This document shows, one piece after another, positions 56,187 to 63,902 of a stretch of 64,000 nt of DNA (positions are counted from its first letter, which is position 1; each line of letters begins with the position of its first letter). Origin of the DNA: Streptomyces cucumeris. GTDB lineage: Bacteria; Actinomycetota; Actinomycetes; Streptomycetales; Streptomycetaceae. The stretch lies in contig NZ_JANCLX010000014.1 of NCBI RefSeq assembly GCF_024295805.1, positions 121,383 through 185,382 of the forward strand, given 5' to 3'. The notes below the pieces were generated by a model. That model ran no database searches. It worked only from the letters and a program-made list of their open reading frames with translations, and was not told the DNA's origin. Position numbers and translations under genes: made by a program.

Positions 56187-56684
56187 CTAGACCCCGACCC
56201 ACCCGGCGAGAGTCTCGCGTCCCCCCGACCCTGCCGTCCAGGAGGACGGAAAGCCGTGCAGCGAGTACGCGAAGCCATCCTGGGGAACCGGCTGGAAGTC
56301 CACGATCACCATGCCGCAGCCTTCCTCCTCGGTGATGTCCGCTCGATCCTCGAGCGCCTTGGCCCCGTTCAGCAGGGCCGATGCGAGCTTGGCGCCATCA
56401 GTCTGAAGATCTTCGGTGCGTATGACCTTCTGGATCAATCCTTCGGAGATGGCCAGAGCGCGGAGAGCTGAGGCTGCAGCACGGTATATCCGAGCCGGGT
56501 CGTCGCCTGACGAAATGGCATACAGGCCCGCCAGGTGGGCGTCGGAGAACATGTACTCCGGCGTGCCCTCACCGGAGTAGTCCACCTGTTCTACATCGGG
56601 AACCAGGGCGCGGATTTTCCCAATCTTGGAGGAGTAATCGGGAGGAAAGACATCGTCGGTAACTGAAGTCCCCATGGCGGACAT
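56187..56684 (-). CDS. Head-tail connector (adaptor)-like protein
   Basis: ATG 56682-56684 is preceded by AAAGGCTAAG. The 165-residue protein is helical with KIGKIRALVPDVEQVDYSG and HLAGLYAISSGDDPARIYRAAASALRALA. This is the pattern of phage adaptor proteins (gp15/gp6-like) that begin with a fixed helix and have a repeat of A-x-x-A-L-x-x-A helices. Position as the first of the connector genes supports this. The family cannot be fixed. Confidence 0.72.
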   Translation of the reverse strand: MSAMGTSVTDDVFPPDYSSKIGKIRALVPDVEQVDYSGEGTPEYMFSDAHLAGLYAISSGDDPARIYRAAASALRALAISEGLIQKVIRTEDLQTDGAKLASALLNGAKALEDRADITEEEGCGMVIVDFQPVPQDGFAYSLHGFPSSWTAGSGGRETLAGWVGV

Positions 56685-56687
56685 TGC

Positions 56688-56933
56688 TTAGCCTTTCGAT
56701 TTAGCCAAAACGCGCTTCAGGTCAAATGGCAAGTCTATGGAGTCGTGCACTTCTTCAGAATCCTGATATCCGACATAAACGGCCCAGCCGATTCCATACT
56801 TTCTCAGACCTACGCACATGCGATGTGGCCCTTGGGTGAGCCCCTGGGCCTTGAGGGTCTGCGCCATGACGGCGAGCTCTCCACGCGCGTCGTCCCAGGA
56901 GAGGGAGGGGCTGGCTCGACGAGGGTTCCGCAT
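56688..56933 (-). CDS. Small hypothetical protein at the head of the connector operon
   Basis: ATG 56931-56933 with TAAGGTG before it; the GTG two codons earlier overlaps that site. The 81-residue product has WDDARGELAVMAQTLKAQGL and YGIGWAVYVGYQDSEEVHD and is basic at both ends. It is the first gene after the 57-kb promoter region on the minus strand. Unknown function. Confidence 0.6.
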   Translation of the reverse strand: MRNPRRASPSLSWDDARGELAVMAQTLKAQGLTQGPHRMCVGLRKYGIGWAVYVGYQDSEEVHDSIDLPFDLKRVLAKSKG

Positions 56934-56939
56934 GTTCAC

Positions 56940-57576
56940 ACCTTAGGGTCGTGTTTGGTCCGCGAGAACAGAGACGCTGCATGTCTCCGCCGATACGCCC
57001 GATTAGTTCATTATCGCCCCCAAAGGGTCGCCAGCTCGAACTGGCGACCGGGCCAAGTGCGCAACCCTGAACGCCTTCGCCCTCGAGTGCACCCTGCCGG
57101 TCGAAGATGTCCACTAGCCGCCGCGCGCCACAACGAGATACCCGATGAAGTTGCTGGTCATGCGTCAGGGGTGGTGATCCTTGCGCAAGGATGGTCGATC
57201 CCCGCTCACCGAAGTACAAGAGAGTCACATCTGTCCCCTTTGGGGGCTTCTGGGGGCGGCAAAGATGGCAGCCAACTCTCGGAAAAAACAGAGATGCATC
57301 GACGATGACCAGCGCACCTACCCACCCTAAGAACAAGAGATCCTCCTCGTACTTAGGTGCAGGTAGTAGGGGGCGGGCGGAGCCGAGGAGGACTTCTCAA
57401 GCCTTAGAGAGGCATCCAGCTGGACGCCGCCCCAGGGGCCCTGTGCGCCTCCGGAGCGGCCTGTGGCCGCAGTTCCGGGCCCGGGGTCCGGCGGGAGTCC
57501 GGGGGCCCCGGAGGCGGGCGCTGAGGCGCGCCCGGTTCGTGATCGGACTTGATCGGAGAGGTCTTCTCAGGAAAGG
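56940..57576. other. Divergent intergenic region without a supported gene
   Basis: About 640 bp separate the connector operon (minus) from the plus-strand island. Long frames on both strands (for example 56755-57336 minus) are rich in odd residues and lack sites, so I leave them out. A perfect hairpin GGTCGCCAG/CTGGCGACC with a 6-nt loop lies at 57026-57049. It resembles a T-arm but has no tRNA around it. The promoter of the connector operon should be here. Confidence 0.45.
57026..57049. terminator. Perfect hairpin in the divergent region
   Basis: Nine base pairs, GGTCGCCAG with CTGGCGACC, around CTCGAA. It is symmetrical and could act on either strand. A role as a terminator or leader structure of the connector operon is possible. 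Confidence 0.5.
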
Positions 57577-57607
57577 TTGCGTCAGCGCACCTAAAAAGGT
57601 GTACTGT
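57577..57607 (+). promoter_or_regulatory. Promoter with CACCT/AGGTG operator
   Basis: TTGCGT (57577-57582) and TACTGT (57602-57607) are 19 bp apart. CACCTAAAAAGGTG (57588-57601), a perfect 5-bp inverted repeat around AAAA, fills the spacer and is a likely operator for the small wHTH protein encoded next. Confidence 0.65.
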
Positions 57608-57634
57608 AGAACCAGGAAAGGAGAAGAGTCGCTA

Positions 57635-58018
57635 ATGGTTGACGAGATCACCTCCGTCGCCTGCCTGCCCGGCCTGTCCCACGGGGCGTTCCGCCTCTAC
57701 GCGATCCTTGCGGGGGTAGCCCGACAGAAGGATGCACAAGACAGCTATTTCCCCGTCACGCTGACAGGGCTGCAAAAGGTTCATCCGGGCACTTCGGGGA
57801 AGTGCGTAGGGTACGTGACGATCCTCAACCAGATTTCGGAACTTCGGAGACGGGATCTCCTTGAGATTCGCGCTTCGCTCAACCGGAACAAACCCGGTCT
57901 CCCAGTTTTGGTGAGGGTGCTGTATCGGAATCCTTCCACCTGCTGGATTGCGACAGATGGGTCTTCGTTGACGGCGTCCGACGTCGAGTCACTCATCGAC
58001 GTGCAGTCATTGCACTGA
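57635..58018 (+). CDS. Winged-helix-like regulator, first gene of the plus-strand island
   Basis: ATG 57635 follows GGAAAGGAGAAGAG. The 127-residue product has HGAFRLYAILAGVARQKD, GLQKVHPGTSGKCVGYVTIL and LRRRDLLEIRASLNR. The order helix-helix-recognition helix-wing is that of a winged helix-turn-helix of the replication or transcription type. Its own promoter carries a symmetric element in the spacer, so it may be autoregulated. An alternative is a role in plasmid copy control. No family is recognised. Confidence 0.65.
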   Translation: MVDEITSVACLPGLSHGAFRLYAILAGVARQKDAQDSYFPVTLTGLQKVHPGTSGKCVGYVTILNQISELRRRDLLEIRASLNRNKPGLPVLVRVLYRNPSTCWIATDGSSLTASDVESLIDVQSLH

Positions 58019-58121
58019 ATCACGCTGATAACACATTGCACGACCGAAGTCGGCTTTGTCTTACCTGTGAGGTATTCTCCCGCCGTCCAGCGCTGCTGGA
58101 CCCGCAGGGGAGGGGCTCCAG

Positions 58122-58304
58122 GTGGACAATGATCAACTCGGATGCGAGCAGCAGGGCGGTCCGCCAGACAGTACTGACCCGGGGCAGTGGGCCCTGGATC
58201 AGTACCGGAAGTGGCGAACCAGGATTTACGGAAACAAGCACGCGACTCCATTGCTGGAGGCGGGCGAGATGTCAGTTTCCGCGAGAGAGGGGTCGTCGAC
58301 TTAA
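58122..58304 (+). CDS. Small hypothetical protein
   Basis: GTG 58122 follows GGGGAGGGG. The 60-residue product has an acidic, Gln/Gly-rich N-terminus and PGQWALDQYRKWRTRIYGN in the middle, which looks like a helix. It is the second gene of the island. Unknown function. Confidence 0.5.
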   Translation: MDNDQLGCEQQGGPPDSTDPGQWALDQYRKWRTRIYGNKHATPLLEAGEMSVSAREGSST

Positions 58305-58331
58305 TGGCCCCTAAAGGGAGGGGAGAAGAAG

Positions 58332-58778
58332 ATGACAGAAGGAAGCCCGGGGGCCGGGACCTCCGCCCGAGATCTCGTCGAGCCGACCATCCTTGTGGAA
58401 GGTGGGCGTTGGAGTTCACGACAGGTGATCTCTCTGGCCCGCGAGCTTGGGGCAACAGTCAGCACCGAAGAGGCTGAGCGGATTCTGCGCTCTATCTCGC
58501 GTGACCGGCCTCACGACATTCACTACGTGAGCGGCGAGAGTCCGTTGACGTACGAAGTGACCCCCCCATGGGCCCCCACGGTCCATCAGTTGGATCCCGA
58601 GTGGGACCTGTTCCTGCGGGGGAAAGTTGCCCTATACCGGGCACTTGAGCGAGCTGAAGCGACCAGTGGATATACGTTGCTCGATTACCTCGCAATGGGC
58701 CTTAGCGAATACGGCACTTGGACTACGACTGGAGTCGTGGGGCCGGAGGTGCGTCGCTTTTGGGGCCGCAGGGGCTGA
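58332..58778 (+). CDS. Hypothetical protein
   Basis: ATG 58332 follows GGGAGGGGAGAAG. The 148-residue product is mixed alpha/beta with WSSRQVISLARELGATVSTE in the first half, a Pro/Trp segment (VTPPWAPTVHQLDPEWDLFL) and a helical C-terminal part. No motif is recognised. It is likely co-transcribed with the flanking small genes. Confidence 0.55.
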   Translation: MTEGSPGAGTSARDLVEPTILVEGGRWSSRQVISLARELGATVSTEEAERILRSISRDRPHDIHYVSGESPLTYEVTPPWAPTVHQLDPEWDLFLRGKVALYRALERAEATSGYTLLDYLAMGLSEYGTWTTTGVVGPEVRRFWGRRG

Positions 58779-58810
58779 ACCGTGAACGCAGACTACGAGA
58801 GGGGTACGGC

Positions 58811-59152
58811 ATGCCGTCCTGTTCTGATGGAGAGCACGACTCCAGTGCGGCCTCTTGCCCTGGGGGCGGAGAGGGGGAGGTGGAGGCGTTTCAGGAGCGA
58901 TTTGTTGTGGCGGGCATTGAACTCGCGACAGCGTATGGAGACCTGCGAACGCGCGGCTATCTTCCTGACTCGGGTTCGGTGGCTGCCGCGTACTACGAAA
59001 TCAAGAGCCTGATGTCCTACCTGGAGCGACAGGGAGTGGACGGTCTTTCGTGTGACGGATCTGACGTGAACGAGATTATCGAATCGGCGGAAAAGTTTCA
59101 TCGTCACACTTGCTCCTGCCCTTGGTGCTTTAAGGGTGTTCACGCCCCATAG
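58811..59152 (+). CDS. Hypothetical protein with C-terminal Cys motif
   Basis: ATG 58811 follows GAGAGGGG; a GTG at 58782 opens a different frame that looks less natural. The 113-residue product has a Gly/Glu-rich N-terminus, a helical middle (EAFQERFVVAGIELATAYGD) and a C-terminal HRHTCSCPWCFKG, which could bind zinc. Unknown function. Confidence 0.55.
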   Translation: MPSCSDGEHDSSAASCPGGGEGEVEAFQERFVVAGIELATAYGDLRTRGYLPDSGSVAAAYYEIKSLMSYLERQGVDGLSCDGSDVNEIIESAEKFHRHTCSCPWCFKGVHAP

Positions 59153-59252
59153 GGAACCCGTGTCGGCCCTGGGTCCGGTCCGGCGCAATAGAGAAGAGGT
59201 AGCGTTGCCCAGTAAGTCACTCTCGGGTGACCAGACGGAAAGAGAGAAGAAC

Positions 59253-59843
59253 GTGAACGAGAATCTATGTACGTCATGGCCTGAGCCACCGCTGAACGTT
59301 GCCCAGCGTGTTCTGCATGTTCTTGACGCGTATCGGGACGAATCCAACGACATGCGGGTCATCACGGCCACAACGGGCGTGTACGCTCCGTATGGGGAAA
59401 AGCACTCCTGGACCGGTCTCACTCTTGGGGATCTTCAAGTTCTCGCTGATGTTGCCGTGGGGAACCTGTACAGCCTCAAGGAGCATTCATCCGGCTGTGA
59501 TTTCACGGGGACGGGTGAGGCCGTGGATCGAAGGAAGTGCCTGCGGTGCGATCTGCCGTTCAATGAGTACTCAGGTCAGACCTGCCCGAAGGCGCCGAAG
59601 ACATGGCACGAGGTGTCGAAACTTCCGTCATTCTGCCAGAGGCTCTCCGGTGGACGATCCGAGGCCCTACGTCTGCTTGGTGAGCTGCGTACAGAATGGG
59701 ACAAGGAGATAGCTAACTGGCAGCGGACGGCCCACGACAGGATGCGCCCGTTCTATCACGGCGGAATTCCCTGCAAGTCGGCATTTGACTGCCATGTCAG
59801 CAGGGTCATCGACCTTGCCTGGCCAGGGGCGGAGCGGACGTGA
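59253..59843 (+). CDS. Hypothetical protein with central Cys motif
   Basis: GTG 59253 follows GGAAAGAGAGAAG; TTG 59205 with AGAAGAGG is an alternative that adds 16 residues. The 196-residue product is helical, with LNVAQRVLHVLDAYRDESN and RRKCLRCDLPFNEYSGQTCP (a CxxC plus Cys, perhaps zinc-binding) and a C-terminal helical stretch. It is the largest gene of the island. Its stop overlaps the start of the next gene. Confidence 0.6.
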   Translation: MNENLCTSWPEPPLNVAQRVLHVLDAYRDESNDMRVITATTGVYAPYGEKHSWTGLTLGDLQVLADVAVGNLYSLKEHSSGCDFTGTGEAVDRRKCLRCDLPFNEYSGQTCPKAPKTWHEVSKLPSFCQRLSGGRSEALRLLGELRTEWDKEIANWQRTAHDRMRPFYHGGIPCKSAFDCHVSRVIDLAWPGAERT

Positions 59844-60079
59844 CCGCTCCTGGTTCGGGACTCGGATCATGGATGGTGGCGGCCCTGGCGAGTGGGGTTG
59901 GGTATGCCATTGGGCGTACCCAACCCTATGTTCGCCTGGGAGACTGGGCTTGGGGTCAAGCCGCTTTTCATCTTGAGCGCTGGTCCACTCCAAGCAGGCA
60001 GGTGATTCTGTCCTGGATCCTTTTCCTGACCGATCCGGGCAGGGCCATCCGGGCCTGGAGGGGCAACGGAAGGGGATAG
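59840..60079 (+). CDS. Small probable membrane-associated protein
   Basis: GTG 59840 overlaps the stop of the gene before it. The 79-residue product has a hydrophobic segment at about 9-25 (SWMVAALASGVGYAIGR) and a second weaker one (QVILSWILFLT), with an RLGDWAWG motif between. Very similar short proteins occur in Streptomyces prophages (from memory). Function unknown. Confidence 0.6.
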   Translation: MTAPGSGLGSWMVAALASGVGYAIGRTQPYVRLGDWAWGQAAFHLERWSTPSRQVILSWILFLTDPGRAIRAWRGNGRG

Positions 60080-60081
60080 CC

Positions 60082-60513
60082 GTGAAGGGTGTGAGCAGGG
60101 GGCGAGCCACAGGGCCCCTGGATGGATGGAGGACGGGATGGGTTGCCGTGGGGGCCGCTTCGTTCATCGCCGTGTCAGTTGTCTTTGCGGTCACCCCTTA
60201 TTGGCTCGTGTCCATACCGTTCACCTGGGCGGCGACGCCGCTGATCGCAGAGCTGCTTGCGGTGTACAGAGAGCGAAGGCGGCGGGCGCGGGAGCGGGAG
60301 TGGTGGCGTAGATGCAAGACCAGCGTTGAGCGGCCGGAGCCACTGGATCCTTGCTGTGTCTTCTTCGGGGACGCGGCGCCGATTCATGACGACCTGCGAT
60401 GCACCCGAGATCGATCAGAGGATCCGGATGCGGAGGAGAGTCGTCTCGATGCAGAGTTCAGGGAACTGATCGCAGATTTTGGCGACTCGACCCAGGAGGG
60501 GGATGGGGTGTGA
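60082..60513 (+). CDS. Small two-helix membrane protein with charged C-terminus
   Basis: GTG 60082 follows GGAAGGGGATAG. The 143-residue product has two membrane segments at about 18-35 and 40-60 (WVAVGAASFIAVSVVFAV and YWLVSIPFTWAATPLIAELL), then a very basic stretch (RERRRRAREREWWRR) and an acidic C-terminal domain. The basic block indicates an inside C-terminus. It is in operon with the neighbours on both sides and overlaps the next gene by GTGA. Confidence 0.65.
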   Translation: MKGVSRGRATGPLDGWRTGWVAVGAASFIAVSVVFAVTPYWLVSIPFTWAATPLIAELLAVYRERRRRAREREWWRRCKTSVERPEPLDPCCVFFGDAAPIHDDLRCTRDRSEDPDAEESRLDAEFRELIADFGDSTQEGDGV

Positions 60514-60887
60514 GCGAACGTCCGGGCGTCGTGGAAGTCGCCTTTGCGGAGCTCAAGCGTCTTCGTGAGGGCGAAGAGCCGGGCTACGCGGTCCCGGAGG
60601 CGGAGCCGACGCCAGGTCAGTGGTATCGCAGGCTCCATGAAGTTCCGGCTGGTCACAGGCTTGAGATGATCGAGCGAATGTTCTCTCTCGCACGGTCGGA
60701 GCTCCAGTCCAGGCTCGAGCTGTCCGACCAGCTCAAGCGGATCGAGGACCTGGAAGCCGTTGGGCGTCGTCAGGCTAGCGTCATAGATTCGCTGGTCGAC
60801 TACGTCAAAGTGCTCCACAGGGACCCGGAGAGGTTCATGAGCCAGGAGGCCGTGGCGGATGAGATCTCGGCCATCCTCTCTCAGTAG
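60510..60887 (+). CDS. Coiled-coil protein
   Basis: GTG 60510 overlaps the previous stop. The 125-residue product is mostly helical with long heptad regions (RLEMIERMFSLARSELQSRL, then LSDQLKRIEDLEAVGRR) and ends with AVADEISAILSQ. It has no enzyme motif. Its coupling to the membrane protein suggests that the two may form one complex. Confidence 0.65.
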   Translation: MSERPGVVEVAFAELKRLREGEEPGYAVPEAEPTPGQWYRRLHEVPAGHRLEMIERMFSLARSELQSRLELSDQLKRIEDLEAVGRRQASVIDSLVDYVKVLHRDPERFMSQEAVADEISAILSQ

Positions 60888-60928
60888 ACCCCGGATTAGA
60901 AATTTCAGTCCATGAAGGAGTTCGAATC

Positions 60929-61444
60929 GTGACCGTTTTACTGAGTGCCGCGCTTGTATCGCGGGCGGTTGAGGGGGAGTGGATTGCCCCGGAGTTGGTG
61001 CCGGAGGGGAATTTTGACGAAAAGTTGCCGACTGGTGACCGAGTTCTGCGCGGCCAGGTTCGGCTGCTCATCAAGGCCGTGGTCGACTCCAAGCTCGCCG
61101 ACCCCATCGATCGAGAGTACGTCAACGATGTGCGCCGAGTTCCGTGGGTGAACAGCCGGGCACGGGCGTGCCGGGTCTCGAACCGCTTCCTGCAGATCTC
61201 GGAGTGGGCGTCTCGCGAATCAGGCGGTGAGGAGGCGGGGGTCTCATGGGGGTACGCGGCCCGACTCGCCGAGTGGCTGGTCGAGGATTACAACGGCTGG
61301 GAGCACAGAGAGTCGTACGCCGATCTCGCGGACTTCTTCTTCAGTGCAGTGCGCTGTGGAGGCTGGAGCGAACAGATCTTTCGCGACCTATTGGTCACCT
61401 TGGGGCGGGTCGAGTCCGCGAGTTGCCGAATGAAGAGGGTCTGA
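60929..61444 (+). CDS. Hypothetical helical protein
   Basis: GTG 60929 follows AAGGAG. The 171-residue product is helical, with VLRGQVRLLIKAVVDSKLAD and YAARLAEWLVEDYNGWEHRE, and acidic. No family is recognised. It is followed after 2 nt by the first zinc-finger-like gene. Confidence 0.55.
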   Translation: MTVLLSAALVSRAVEGEWIAPELVPEGNFDEKLPTGDRVLRGQVRLLIKAVVDSKLADPIDREYVNDVRRVPWVNSRARACRVSNRFLQISEWASRESGGEEAGVSWGYAARLAEWLVEDYNGWEHRESYADLADFFFSAVRCGGWSEQIFRDLLVTLGRVESASCRMKRV

Positions 61445-61446
61445 CC

Positions 61447-61824
61447 ATGAGCCGCTATGAGCAACTCATCGCCCCGTACGACGAGCAGAAGACCCAGGGA
61501 GTCACCCCTCGGGGCCTGTGCCCTCGGTGCGGCCGGACTCCGGCTTTGAACAGAGACAACACGCTGCGCGGCCATAGCAGGTCGGACCGCCAGGGTAGGG
61601 CGACCGGCGAGAGCTGCGGAGGTGGTGGGCTCATCACCATGAACCTGTCCACCTCAGTGATCGCGCCTCGCTTGAATCCCGTTGAGGCCAGGTTGCTTCA
61701 GCGAGCCGCCAGCACCTTGTTGAATAACCCTCTCGTCTGCCCCTCTGGTCGCACCGAGCGCGAAGCACTACAGGGCGCGCTGGCCAAGCTGGCTGAGACC
61801 GTGAAAGCCCTTGAGGAGAATTGA
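61447..61824 (+). CDS. Zinc-finger-like protein (paralog 1)
   Basis: The start is ATG 61447, 2 nt after the previous stop. The 125-residue product has CPRCGRTPALNRDNTLRGH followed by a spacer and GESCGGGG, a CxxC...H...C pattern that is shared with the next gene. The C-terminal half is helical. The pattern is common in short Streptomyces phage proteins. Zinc binding is inferred from Cys/His spacing. Confidence 0.65.
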   Translation: MSRYEQLIAPYDEQKTQGVTPRGLCPRCGRTPALNRDNTLRGHSRSDRQGRATGESCGGGGLITMNLSTSVIAPRLNPVEARLLQRAASTLLNNPLVCPSGRTEREALQGALAKLAETVKALEEN

Positions 61825-61827
61825 CGC

Positions 61828-62154
61828 GTGCCCGAGTACTGGACCTGCCCAGGTTGCGGCAACGGCGCCGCCTTGACCTCAACCTGGGCGTTGCGTGCCC
61901 ATGATTCTGGAAATGGCGTTCCGTGCCCCGGCAGGGGGTACCGCGTAAACCAGCCTTCCTACCCACAGCTCGTCAAGCTGTGGGGCCCGGAAACCGGCAA
62001 CGCTCTCATGAGGCGAATGCACCCCGATTTCATTCCACCGACCGAACGTTCCGGTCTGCATGCAAGGAAATTACAGGAAGGTAATTACGTGAGTGATGCC
62101 CACGGAAGGCCCGATGGTCTGCACCGCAGGGCGCGGGCGCGAGGAAGGTGGTGA
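61828..62154 (+). CDS. Zinc-finger-like protein (paralog 2)
   Basis: GTG 61828 lies 3 nt after the previous stop, with GAGGAG upstream. The 108-residue product begins with CPGCGNGAALTSTWALRAH followed by PCPGRG, the same order as in the gene before it. A basic end follows with RRARARGRW. Two neighbouring genes with the same small zinc module suggest duplication. Its stop overlaps the next start. Confidence 0.65.
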   Translation: MPEYWTCPGCGNGAALTSTWALRAHDSGNGVPCPGRGYRVNQPSYPQLVKLWGPETGNALMRRMHPDFIPPTERSGLHARKLQEGNYVSDAHGRPDGLHRRARARGRW

Positions 62155-62318
62155 AGCTGATCGCAGATGAACTACGCAAGGCGGCGGATGAGGTCAACGC
62201 ACTTCCCAGAGATCATGAGTGCGATCCGGGCTGGGGGGACGCGGCCGACCGGCTGCGAGACAGGGCCGACGTCCTCGAAGGTGTGTCCGAAAACCCGGAA
62301 GCCCCCGCCGGATCGTAA
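62151..62318 (+). CDS. Small acidic helical protein
   Basis: This 55-residue frame is too short for usual ORF limits. GTG 62151 overlaps the preceding stop (GTGA) and follows GAGGAAGG. The sequence KLIADELRKAADEVNALPRD and GDAADRLRDRADVLEGV is helical and charged, with a clear coding pattern. It is the last gene of the island. Confidence 0.7.
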   Translation: MKLIADELRKAADEVNALPRDHECDPGWGDAADRLRDRADVLEGVSENPEAPAGS

Positions 62319-62335
62319 GACCACTGGCGGGGGCT
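62300..62335 (+). terminator. Hairpin terminator at the end of the island
   Basis: AGCCCCCGCC pairs with GGCGGGGGCT around a 16-nt loop that includes the stop codon of the small gene. Confidence 0.8.
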
Positions 62336-62467
62336 CTTCGGAAAGGAGAAGAAACGTAGCCAGACAGGGTCCGGGACGGTTCTTCCGCGGGCGGGGAGGG
62401 TGAAGTCCACCGCCACGCCATTAATGTACAGCACAGGTGGCGTTGCACGCCAACATCGTTACGCAGA

Positions 62468-62498
62468 GAAGCCCCCCGGCCACAAATCGGGGGGCTTC
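62468..62498 (-). terminator. Hairpin terminator downstream of the capsid gene
   Basis: GAAGCCCCCCG and CGGGGGGCTTC form a perfect 11-bp stem. It lies about 75 bp after the capsid stop on the minus strand and between converging units, so it probably ends transcription from both sides. Confidence 0.85.
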
Positions 62499-62574
62499 CT
62501 GCTGCCCGGCAGGAACGAAGACCGGGCAGGGCGGTCAGGATCTAGCCCGGTTCACCTGCCGCCCGGCTCGCTGG

Positions 62575-63885
62575 TCAGGACCCGCTGGGACCCGAGACCG
62601 AGGCGTTACCGATCGGCGCCATGAATGGCGCCTCCTCGCCGGTACCCAGTGATACCGCGACCGCCGAGGTGTCGATACCGGCAGCGCCGATGATCGAGCG
62701 AACGCGGTACTGGATGTCGTCGTGCGAGAACGATCCCTCGAATGCAGAGATGTCCCCGCCGCCGAGGGCTCGGCCGGTGTCACCCATGACCCGGACCTCT
62801 GGGGTCTCGTGACCACGAAGGAACGCAGTCACGATGGCTGGACCACGCTCGGTCTGACCGCCAGCGGGCACCAGATACCAGGTAGTGGCGGCGTTAGCCG
62901 AGGTGTCGATCAGTGGCAGCCATGGCGATTCCACGGGTGTGAAGCGACCCGCCACCGGGCTGGAGATGTTCTGCCGCATCTCGGTGCCGTCTGGAAGCTG
63001 GCGCACCTTCAGGTAGGTGGTCCCCTGGGCAATCTCCTGCGCAGCGAGTGCCAGGCTCGGGGGCACCAGCAGGACGAACTGCTGAACCCGGACTTGGCGA
63101 CCCGCTACCTGCCGCATGCCGATGTAATTGATCGCCTGCTCGAGGGAGTCAAGCGTCAGGGGCGGGTTACCCGGCAGATAGTTGCCCGACGGTGCGTTGC
63201 CGCCGAAGTTCTCGGTCGTGTTGAAGAAGTCCGGGTTCGGGCCAGTAGAGGTGGCCAGGACGCCGGTCGTCAGCACGTCTTCGGTGTCACGCGCCCACCT
63301 GGCCATCTCGGTTGGCAGCTGCGACAGAACCCGGAGCTCGTCATTCATGAACGCTTCCCAGCTGAAGGGGAAGCGTGCACCGTATTTGTTGACGAAGTAG
63401 TCCGTGCCTTCGGTCGTCAGATTGAAGGTCGGGTACTCGGTCAGCTCCGGGATCCGGGGCAGTGCGCGGACGTGACGCTCGGCGCCACCGCTGTAGTCCG
63501 GAGCCTGGCTCTGCCCGGCCACCGTGTCCCAGCGGACCATGCGTGCGGGCCGGAAGTCCGGCACGCTGGTGCGCACAGAGAACGTGGGCCACTGCTGAGG
63601 GAGCTCGGCGTACTGCCCGAGCATGCTCGCCTGGCTGATCGACTGGAACAGCAGCGGGAAGTCCCCGCTGGAGACGGCCTCCCGCAGGCGCCCCATGGCG
63701 ACCGGGGAGCCCTGCTCGGCCTCACGCTTGAGGCGCAGGAACTCAACGGCCCGCCCCATTTTGAGCAGGCGCGCATCTGCGCTCTCACGCAGCGCGGTGC
63801 GGCGCTTGGCGTGGGCCTCGGCGATACGGGTGAACTCGCTGTACGAGGTGGCCTTGAGTCCGTCGAGGAGGTTCAGGGCGGTCAT
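62575..63885 (-). CDS. Major capsid protein (HK97 fold)
   Basis: ATG 63883-63885 follows AAAGGAGG by 11 nt (a long but strong site). The 436-residue protein has a helical N-terminal region (about 1-60, LNLLDGLKATSYSEFTRIAE) that may act as a scaffold-like delta domain. The rest is alpha/beta with YPTFNLTTEGTDYFVNKYG and FPFSWEAFMNDELRVLSQLP, then WYLVPAGGQTERGPAIVTAF, and the final P-domain-like strands. This order is typical of actinophage major capsid proteins. No protease motif is present in it. Confidence 0.85.
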   Translation of the reverse strand: MTALNLLDGLKATSYSEFTRIAEAHAKRRTALRESADARLLKMGRAVEFLRLKREAEQGSPVAMGRLREAVSSGDFPLLFQSISQASMLGQYAELPQQWPTFSVRTSVPDFRPARMVRWDTVAGQSQAPDYSGGAERHVRALPRIPELTEYPTFNLTTEGTDYFVNKYGARFPFSWEAFMNDELRVLSQLPTEMARWARDTEDVLTTGVLATSTGPNPDFFNTTENFGGNAPSGNYLPGNPPLTLDSLEQAINYIGMRQVAGRQVRVQQFVLLVPPSLALAAQEIAQGTTYLKVRQLPDGTEMRQNISSPVAGRFTPVESPWLPLIDTSANAATTWYLVPAGGQTERGPAIVTAFLRGHETPEVRVMGDTGRALGGGDISAFEGSFSHDDIQYRVRSIIGAAGIDTSAVAVSLGTGEEAPFMAPIGNASVSGPSGS

Positions 63886-63902
63886 ATCTCAGAAGCCTCC
63901 TT

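Noticed and set aside
57026..57049. tRNA in the 57-kb divergent region
   Set aside because: The hairpin resembles a T-arm but its loop is six nt and no acceptor, D or anticodon arms can be formed around it.
56755..57336. Minus-strand frame of 193 residues and plus-strand frame of 187 residues in the divergent region
   Set aside because: Both overlap a real connector gene, lack start signals and have unnatural composition.
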